The translations under genes and the position numbers were made by a program. A stretch of DNA of 15,176 nucleotides from NCBI GenBank assembly GCA_028565635.1, contig JAOXYB010028789.1, positions 1 through 15,176 of the forward strand, given 5' to 3'. Positions 1 to 9,800 of the stretch are shown one piece after another; the first letter of the stretch is position 1; each line of letters begins with the position of its first letter. The notes below the pieces were generated by a model. The model was not told the origin of the DNA and did not search any database. It worked only from the letters and a program-made list of their open reading frames with translations. This DNA is from Phoronis ovalis. Lineage: Eukaryota > Phoronida > Phoronidae.

Positions 1-722
1 AAGTCAAAATGCAGATTGTTTGTAATGTTCATGTAAATCACTTTGAAGATTTTCCCTCTATTATCAACCTTACAACTGTTATACATACAAAGATGGCTTT
101 ACAACTACGGAAACTACATCTATGATGGGCATCTGTCTGCACCCGCAGACCTCTTGTTTTTAATTAGTAGACATGTGTAGTATTCTGCCATGTACCTAGC
201 ATAATTCCATAACATTTGCAGTGTTTTAAGTAATGTTATAAACTACGTACACAAAACATTAATCTGAGTAAATCAGCTGTTTAATAGGTATAGTTTGCTT
301 GGAAAATATTTGTTGGCTGAGATAATTAAAACATGTGCCAGAAGACAGCACTGCAAGTTAAGATATGACAATAAAGTCACACGTTGGTAAAAACTGTTAA
401 AGGGACTGTCACAGGTAGATTACATGATCTGGTCTGAATCTACTTAGCACTTGCATTTGTTGAATTAGATGAATATGAAAATGCAAGGTAAAAGTCTATT
501 TTTCAATAAATTAAAATCAGTATATTTCTGAATCTTTCTTTAAACTCATTCACTGTTTTGCAGACTAAATTAAATATCAAATAACTTAACTAAAAAGTAT
601 GTAAACTGACCATAAGCAAATTGTGTCAGGGATTGGTAACTTCTTTGCCACTTGTTAAGAAGTAAATGTGACAAATGATCAGACAAACTACAAAAAATAA
701 TCTTAATTTTTTCTGTTGCCAG
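1..722. other. Intron (3' part) of the LRP1-like gene
   Basis: No exon of the LRP propeller could be recognised here. The stretch ends in a good acceptor tract at 700-722. It carries one copy of the GATGGGCATCTG motif at 124-135 that recurs in other introns. Nothing else is seen. Confidence 0.6.
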
Positions 723-899
723 GAGAACTGCCTTATATGATAGATGTTTTCCAAGATATGCTGTTTTACTCAACTAATAACAATGTAATATACAAGATTC
801 CGAAGTTTGGTGGAAATGCTACTGTACTGGCCAAACACATTGGACAAATTGGAGCCATAATTGCCATCCAGAAATATAAGCAACAGGAAAGACGTGACG
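723..899 (+). CDS. LRP1: LRP1-like exon 1 of window: end of last YWTD beta-propeller
   Basis: The acceptor follows a pyrimidine tract (tttttctgttgccag) with AG at 721-722. The donor GTGAGA is at 900. The exon starts with two bases of a split codon and ends with one base of the next. It encodes residues 1-58, beginning ELPYMIDVFQDMLFYSTNN and including the KFGG segment and IQKYKQ near the end. This matches the final blade of the C-terminal LRP1 propeller, where the family has a P..I.DVFED block, a KFG block and a closing H.YKQ before the next EGF repeat. An NAT glycosylation sequon is present. The reading frame stays open past the donor to 1057, but that stretch is unlike LRP and is treated as intron. 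Confidence 0.88.
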
Positions 900-3800
900 G
901 TGAGAAATCTCCATGTGTATTTGTCAATTTCAGCTATGTACAGATTCGCACCACTTGTTGTAGAAGCATGTCCCAGCCTGATGTGTTATCTAAGAACAGT
1001 ATTTCCGTTATAGAAATTACACTAGTTTCCCTTAAGCTGATTCCTTGCCAAGCCTAACCATTTTATCATTATTTCTTTCTATGTCATAACAGAGACGAAT
1101 CGTTGTAAAACATCAACCCCATGTGACAATAATGCAATGTGTATTGCTATGAAGATAGATGGAAATATGACTTACAGTTGTGTTTGCCAAGATGGTTATT
1201 GGTTGAATGGCACTATGTGTGTTTCAAATAATATACCACCAGACACATGTCACTGCAAAAATAATGGAACATGTTATAAATCAGAAGGTCGTGATAAATG
1301 CCAGTAAGTACATCACGCTTCTTTAGCGTAATTTCAGTTAATGTTTTTTCGCAAGGTTTCATAAACAACTTCCATTCAAATGTTGATCAAAACTTCATGA
1401 TATTTGCTCCATAGCTAACTTGGGACGAGATCTATAATAGTTCTGCCAGTACCTAAGACTTATCACGAGTCAGTAAAATGTCAGTTTCTGATTTCATAAA
1501 TCATTAGTGTAAGCAAAGTGAGAAGTTTCTGATGATGAAATTTCTAATGACTCTATTTCATGTTAAACCAATTTAATTTTTGTACAATGTGAAGTGAGTA
1601 TGAAGTGAGTATGAAGTGTTTGGGTAGGTGGTAATGTTACAGTTAATCTTTTTACAACATAGTGAAGCTACCACATGGACATCACTGTGCTTGGAATGTA
1701 TTAAACAATGAAACTCTTGCAAATGGGATTCAATAAAATATAAGCAGATCTCTCGGTGACATCATTTTAATATGTATAACGTGATTTATTTGGAACTGAA
1801 CTATTATATTTTTTGTAGTGATGGCATGACTAGCACTTGAATAAAAGTTCATTTTAATTTCTTTTCAAATAAGTGCAGAACATATGCTTGTCATGATCTT
1901 AAGTCTAGATCGTTATTTCAAATGTAATGCACTTACCGTATTTGGATAAACGCTTTGTATCATGTGTTACCTTCTTATTGTCGCCACCTACTTTATTCTA
2001 GCTGCAGAACTGGTTTTAGCGGCAGTAGTTGTCAGAATGATATATGTTACAATTATTGTTTGAATAAAGGTTCCTGCAACAGAATCAATGAAACTAGTAA
2101 AAACTGCAGGTTAGTAACTGTTACTTGGTATAAAATATGAGTCTACAGCTAAATACATATATATATATATATAATTATATACACACAATGTCTATTAAAA
2201 TTTTGGGGGAAAATAGCTACAGGTATTTTAAGTGATTGTATTGTTTTGTGTTTGAAAATACCCACTATCTGAGATTTAAATTGATAGCTGGAATACACCT
2301 TTTTATACCCATCACATATAATCATTCCCTCTGTGTTGTCGGTCATTACCAATTATCATAATCGTTGTCATTGTATGTATCCCTCTGACCAAGTTTCATT
2401 GTATGTGTATAGCTGGAAAGATAACGCTTTGCCAGGATGAATTAAAGGTGAAATTATGAAAGTCATAGGTTGCTTTGAAAAGTAGGTGAAGTCTAGATTT
2501 TAAACAAACATTTCTTTTACCATTTTTCCTTATTTATTTAGTATGGGAGATTCATTGCATTTGTACTAATTTTCATGATAAAATGATGAGCAATATCTGA
2601 ATGATGGATACATAAAGCCAATAATTGAACAGGTGTTATAGTAGGCTTGGTGGTTTCAAAGGATCTAAAGATGACAGTCATACGTGTACGAGGGTCTGAA
2701 CATTTTAACCCATTCATTTAGAATAGGACATTTATTGCCATGAGTCTCCCATCATAGTATATTTATAGCTAAAAGAATGAAGGGTTGGCTGGGTGATTGA
2801 AAGATAAATATAACAACTTGTAACAAGCCCATGGGTGGGCAGGTGTTGTTTGCAGGCTAGGTGATATTTTAAAATGACCTTGAAAATGGGTCAAAATGTT
2901 TATTTGACATTTTTGCCCATTTTGTATCAAAGATTTGTTTCAGCCACAAGATATGTTTATAGCAGGATAGCTAAGGCAGCAAGTGATTTGATGCATCAAA
3001 GTCCTACATTTATCAATGGTTTCTACAAGCCTGCATGATTGACACACATGGTTCTGCATTGAAGCATATATCAGAAATTACCCGTTTCCAATACATTATT
3101 TTGTGTCCTACTGTATACTTTTGATGACTTGTGTTAATTCTGCTAGTTACATATTTACAGTTGCCAACCTGGCTTTAATGGTGCACGCTGTGAAAACTAC
3201 ATGTGCCTTAACTACTGCCAGAATTTTGGTTATTGCACAATAAATCCAGCAACCCAAAAACCTGATTGCACGTAAGTGTTTCCTGTTAATTTATAAAAAT
3301 TAAAGTTTGCTACTGTTAATCCTGATAGGTCTTTCCTTATAAGATACTACCATTATAAATGTTGCACTGTGTTTTTACAGATGCAACTACAACTTTGAAG
3401 GTGATCTTTGTGAGACTAAAAAGGAGAATCCATGCATTAATCACTGTTCGGAATCAGCACTGTGCCTTGTTATTGCAGGCCGCCCCCACTGTATTTGTGG
3501 ACCAGGATTCACAGGTATATAAACTTACAAAAATACAAACTTTATCACAATGGTTGAACTAAGCTAAGAAAAGTTTTGATCTGAGTAGGAATATACTTTG
3601 AATTTACAATCCACATCAGATCTGTGGCAATTCATTTGTGACAGTTTCAATTAATTTCATCGTCATCTTGTATTTAGCATACTACGTGAAAATTATCAAA
3701 TTCTCGCTTGTTTTCCTGGATTTTATATGCACTTCAAGTCACCAAACATCTGCCAGTGGCAATTATTTACTCTTGGACCTCTTGTTATGAAAGTATAATT

Positions 3801-6800
3801 TTCTGTAGACCTAACATTCTTCTGGTTCACAGATTAATACTTCTAGAACTGGATCCTAAACACTTATCAGTTAGTAAACAACCGATTACATTTCCCTATT
3901 TTTAAAAGATGAATCAACAACTTTACTATTATATGTTGACATTATTATTATTCATTTATAGTGTTATGTTGACCTTAACCTATATTTAGATTTCAGTGGA
4001 GAAAGTACACCTTAGTGGTTGAAAACTTTTTAGTCACTATTGGTCTTGTAGGTCCCAAGTGCGAAAAGTGTGAAACAAAATCTAAAGAGATCATCACATG
4101 CTACAATCATGGCACATGTCTACACCATACTGCTCCATATTGTAAATGCACGGAAGGATATGATCCAGCTACAAACTGTTCTAAACAATTGTGTGGAATC
4201 GCATATTGTTTTAATCAAGGAACATGTGATAAATGCAACCCTGCAACAGGAATCTGTGAACATTGCAAGTAAGCCTGATTTCCAAATTTATGTAAAATAG
4301 TGGATGTACCCGTCTGCAACGGGTTACATATATGGCAAATGATGGATAGAGGTAAAATTGTAAGATAGCTTGTGTATGCATGAAGACGCAATATTAATTT
4401 TTGAAATATACAATTGAAATTTAACCTATTTCAATGAAAAATTTACGTCTGAGCATCCCTTTATACAACATTTCCATGTCATATCTCATCAATTTCAATA
4501 CACACACAGTACTGTTCACGGACACACACTCATCCACGCATCATGTTATGAACCAACAGATCACATAAATGTAGATATAACAAGTAGTCACACTAATTAC
4601 CTTTTATATTGTGTCCCGGGCAAAAATTGAACCCAGTACCTTTTCACTCATTGCTATAGATAGTCCAAGATACTCCGACACGCTACAGCTGTGTCATAAA
4701 GGTTGGACGGAATGAACAAGAACAGGTTAATCAATAGTCCAGTGACACAATAACATATGACTAATGCTTACCCGAAACCACATGGGTGTAGCCAAATAGA
4801 CCTTCAAAGTCTGGGATAATCCTTTTATCAATAATAAATAAAACTAGAATGTTAATTAACTAGTTTGGTATATTTGCTTCCTGTTCAAAGTACTATCATC
4901 TGATATTAAGTATAATTTTGTTTAAGTGATTTGGACTCTTGATTTTGTTATAACATTTTTCATTGCACCTTTTTGCATCTAATTCATATTGAGGAGGACA
5001 AAATCAGCTCCGTTATAGAAAGGTGGATCAAATCTAGGGTTACTTTGAACTGCCTTGCTGAAATGCATATACTAAACATGCAAAATTGTCTTGCTTTCCT
5101 CCCAAGTGACAGGCTACATGAAAGTGGGTACCCATGTTCCAATATGTTTTTTTCAAAAAGCCTTGATCATACGGAGTGACCCTTGAGCTCCAAACGTACC
5201 CAGTCATAGTGATCTGTTGAAAGAAATTACACCCTATCATTGTGAGCTCTTGCAAAAAACTTTTAACAATGACTCTAAGGAAGCAAATCTTTTTAGAACA
5301 ACCTTGACAAAGTCTCGTGCCTTCAGGAAAACAGTCACCCTTTTTATGGCCATCTCACATAGTGCATGGGCATGTAGTCGTAGGCTATGCATGGTTGTAG
5401 TTGTTCGTAACACTTTCTTTTTCTAGCGATAACAGATACAGTTATTATCCAATCAGCTTCATATTCGGTACAAGTTAAATACAGGTCGAATTGCAGGTCT
5501 GTCATAATTTTGACCTTGATCACTTTCAATATGGCCGGCTGGTGGTCATGTTGTTCCCGAGAGTGCATGTTACTTTGCGTGAGTTGCGGGAAAGACAAAA
5601 CGTTGACTGGACAATTCGAAAATGGATTCATGACGGCCATAGGCTGGTGGACGTAATAGGCTAGGTGACATTTTAGAATGAACCTGAAAAGTCGGTCAAA
5701 CAGCGATCTTAATCTTCGACATTTTTCATTAACACTTTCTTTATCTTGCAATAACTGCTTAAGTTTATTTGATCAGCTTCGTATTTGACACAGGGAAAAT
5801 GCAGGTCAAAGTACAGGTCTGCTGAATTTTTGATCCAGATCACTTCCAAGAGGCCGACTGGTGGACATGTTTGTTCCCGAGAAGGATCGTTACATTGCGC
5901 CGCATACCATAAAGACAAGGCATTGACTCAACAATTCAAAGATGGATATGCCATAGCTTGGTGGGCATAATAGGTTAGGTGATGTTTTTTTAAATGACCT
6001 TGAAAAGTGGGTCAAATGCTGATCCAACATTTTTTGCACGTGATACTTTCTTTGTTTCTCAATAACTACTTTGGTTTTTATCCGATCAGCTTCATACTCA
6101 ATATAAGGCAAGTACAGATCAAAGTGCAGGTCATATAGAATTTTGATCCAGATCGTTTCCAATATGGCTGATTGATGGCCATGTTTGTTCTCGAAATTGT
6201 ACATCACAGTAACACCTTCAATTTTAATCTGATCAATTTCATATTTGATACAATGTAAGTATGGGTCAAAGTGCAAATCAGATATAATTTTGACCTGTAT
6301 TACTTCCTATATGGCCGACTGGTGGCCATGTTTGTTACTGAGAGTGCTTATCACAGTGCATCGTATACCAGAAAGACGAACCATTAACTGGACGATTTGA
6401 AGGTGGATTCAAGAAGGCCATATGTTGTTGGTGTAATAGGCTAGGTGACATTTTAAAATGGCCTTTAAAAATGGGTCAAATGCCGATCTGAATCTTCAAC
6501 ATTTTTATGCGTAATACTTTCTGTGTCTCACTATAACTGCTTCAGTTGTTATCCGATCAACTTCATATTTGTTATGGTGTAAATACTGGTGATCATGCAG
6601 GTCAAATGTAATTTTGACTCAGATCACTTTCAAAATGGCCAACTGGAGGCCATGTTTGTTCCCAAGAGCGCATTGTCAGGTTCCGCCACATACCAGAATG
6701 ACTCAGCGCTGACTAGGCTATTCAAAGGTGCATTCACAAAAAGCAAAAGGTATTTGGATATATTAGGTTAGGTAGCATCTTAGAATGACATTGAAAGGAG

Positions 6801-9800
6801 TATCAAATGATGATACAAATCTTAACATTTATTGTAGACGATACTTTGCTTTACATATGTAAGACAAAGCAACTACTTCAAAAAGTGACTACCCATCAGG
6901 GCTGCAAGTCACGTACTACCTAGAACATGATTTAATTCTAGGGATGAGATGGGCATCTGACATTGCAAATGTGTTGTAATTTTGGGAAAAAAACATACCC
7001 AAACGGGCATAACGTATGTTACACTCCAAGGGCTCACAAAATATACCCTTTCACATTAAAATTTGTTGGAACATGTGTACCCCCTTTCATATTAGCTGCT
7101 CTCCCCTGGGGCTTTTCTGATTTTTATATACTAATGTGATGTCAAAAAACAAAAGTAAGACTGTTGAAACAAATAAAAATGCATGTTGTCAACGGAACAA
7201 TGTAGTAGATGCTGCATAACTCATTTAACTTGACTGTATGGAATACTGACTTATGCTGTACAATCTTCCTAGCCAACTACTTGTACCACGAGAAGTCAAA
7301 TAATTGTTTGGAAATGCAATTACATGTAAATGTAACTTAATTTTTTTAATTTTTAGCTGCACTGATAAATGGAAAGGTAATCGTTGTCAAATTTTTAATC
7401 CTGCTGCCACTGCTAACACAGGACTGAGTGTTGCTGACATGGCTGCAGCCGTTATTGTTCCACTTATTGTGTGCATATTGATTGTGGTGGTTGTCCTTGG
7501 AGTATGCTTATACAAGAGGAAGTATGGGTAGGTCAAAATGATTTGGCAACTAACTGTATACAAACTTTTTCAGATCTTACACTTCTTATTCCTTTATGGA
7601 AAATATTATATAGCTGTCATCTGTGTAGAGTATATTCTTCTGTCTTGACAACCATGAAATAATTATAGCTAGACACCTTTTGCTACAAAAAATTATAAAT
7701 GATGCGTGATGCAGCATCCATTTATTATCTTGCTGTTTTCTTGAAATTGAATCGTCTTTTGTTTTCTTTCCTTCCTCTTTCCTTTCATTTTCTGATATAG
7801 AGTGCAAGGATAATAACTGAATATAGCACTGTACTATCAACTATGTTGCATGATATTCATGTGTCAAACAGTCAATGTTTCTTATGTCCTTCCACACAGT
7901 GGCTGAGCGCGCATACATTTGTAGCTTGCGTGTGGTCATTGATTTTGTTTTCCTCGTATGAAAAACTTTCTCACATTGCACCCATTTCGGAATAGACAAA
8001 CTGTTGACTGGACGATTTGAAGATAGGTTCACGAAAGCCATAGATTGCTAGGCAAATTAGGCTCGATGACATTTTAATTTAACTTGAGAAGTAGGTCAAA
8101 TACTGTTAGTAGATCACTGAATCTTCAACATTTTTGTTGTGCTTAACACTTAACACTATATCTCGCAATAACAGATTCATATTTGGTATAGGGTAAATAC
8201 AAGTTAAAGTAATTTCGACATGGATCACTTCCAAGATGACTGACTAGTGACCACGTGTGTTTTCAAAATTGTATATCACAATAACAGCTTCATTTTTATC
8301 TGATCAGATTCGCATTCGGTACAGAGTAAGTACAGGTTGGGTTTAATTTCACCCAGATTACTTCCAATATGGCCAACTGGTGGCCATGTTTGTCCTTTCA
8401 TATTTTCTATAGTGCATGACACTTTTTTGCATCCCAATAACTGCTTCAGTTTTTAAGTTGTTTTTTTTGAGATGGTATGTTGCAATAACAGCTTCAGTTT
8501 TTATCTGAATATAGGTTTATATTCGGGACAAAGTAAATATAGGTCAGATGTAATTTTAATATGGATTACTTACAATAAAGTAAATTAGCAGCATGTTTGT
8601 TCCTGAATAGGCACTTCACATTGTGCCACTTTCCATGATTCTAGGAATGACTTCTACCAAATCAGACATGATTAAAAAATTGCATTCCCTACCTACAGAC
8701 CACAATTGCCCTACTCACCAGCCACTCTAATATGATGGGCATCTGTTGACGTAAGCAATTTGTGTTAGATCTGTTTCAGATTTAGTATTAAATGCTGCAT
8801 TTGTTCATGGTACACATGCTGCATGTATAAAGGTTGTAGTCAACCATTATTGGTTACCCTGATCAATGTCTGTCCATAAATTGTGCAAATTTATCATAAT
8901 GTAAATTTTACTGCGCAAACCATATGTAAATAGAACCATTTCTAGTAACCACTTTTAAATTTCCTTCACTGTGCGAGATTGAGAGAAAATGTAAGGTTTG
9001 AGTTTAGCAATCAAATATCATTTTTTCTTTTAAAAAAGCAGTTTAATTTATTCACTGAAATTTTTTTGGTGTTTAGAAAGAAAGATTTGTTGAAAAATAT
9101 GAAGTTTTAAAGCAAAAACACTCATTTAATATTGAACAATCAAACTCGTCGATTCTTTGGGTTTCTTGTTGTGGGTTTCTTGTTGTGGGTTTCTTGTAGT
9201 ATTGTATGGACTACTTCAGTGACTTTTATATGCACAAATGTATTTTTATGCCCATCCACATAGTGGCTGGGCATGTCGTAGCGAAGGCGTTGTTGTCGTC
9301 GTCGTCGTATGTAACACTTTCTCTTGTCTCGTGATAACAGCTTCAGTTTTTACCAGATCAGCTTCATATTTGGTACAGGGTAAATACAGGTCAAAGTGCA
9401 AGTCGCTTTTACTTGTGACCGTGATTGCTTCCAATATGGCGGACTGGTGGCCATGTTTTTTCCTGAGAGGGCATGTGACGTTGCGTTTATAGCCGCAAAG
9501 ACATAGCACAACCTGGACGATTTAAAGGTGGCTCTAGGAAGGCCATAGGTTGGTGGGCATAATAGGCTAGGTGACATTTTAAAATGACCTTGACAAGTAG
9601 GTCAAATGCCGCAACGATTCTTAGACATTTCTGCCGTGCATGACACTTTCTTTGTCTTGCAATAACTGCTTTAGTTTTTATCCGATCAGCTATATATTCG
9701 GTACACAGCAAGTACAGGACAAAGTACAGGTTATGTGTAATATTGACCCAGATTACTTCTAACATGGCCGACTGGTGGCCATGTTGGTTTGCGAGATTGC

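Larger units (their letters stand above)
2110..3160. other. Intron with AT microsatellite and solo repeat fragment
   Basis: This intron lies between exons 3 and 4. It holds a (TA)n run at 2157-2173 and one isolated fragment of the dispersed repeat family at about 2830-2930. The rest is AT-rich with no recognisable gene. Confidence 0.7.
4269..7356. other. Long repeat-bearing intron between exons 6 and 7
   Basis: This 3088-base intron splits the last EGF repeat between its CxC cysteines. From start to end it holds a possible tRNA-derived SINE head (4611-4700), unassigned AT-rich sequence to 5340, the first dispersed-repeat block (5340-6850), and unassigned sequence with a GATGGGCATCTG motif (6948) and a CCCCTGGGG stretch near 7108. 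No additional exon is needed to keep the EGF and membrane frame. Confidence 0.75.

Noticed and set aside
891-899. Furin-type site in QERRDE at the end of the propeller
   Set aside because: It has only RR and lacks the RxxR/RxRR pattern. In LRP1 the known processing site lies further towards the N-terminus, outside this window.
716-1057. Open frame running past exon 1 as a stand-alone 113-residue gene
   Set aside because: LRP similarity stops exactly at the GTGAGA donor at 900, and exon 2 restores the LRP frame. The rest is intron.
4015-4051. ATG at 4015 as a start codon for the EGF segment
   Set aside because: The EGF match begins at the acceptor at 4051. The residues before it do not fit the family.
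5040-5255. Short minus-strand open frame before block 1
   Set aside because: No recognisable similarity, and it sits in the middle of an intron; frames of this length are expected by chance.
5344-6276. Minus-strand open frames over block 1 as genes
   Set aside because: Overlapping frames all read the same repeat modules, with no start context, no splice logic and no recognised domain.
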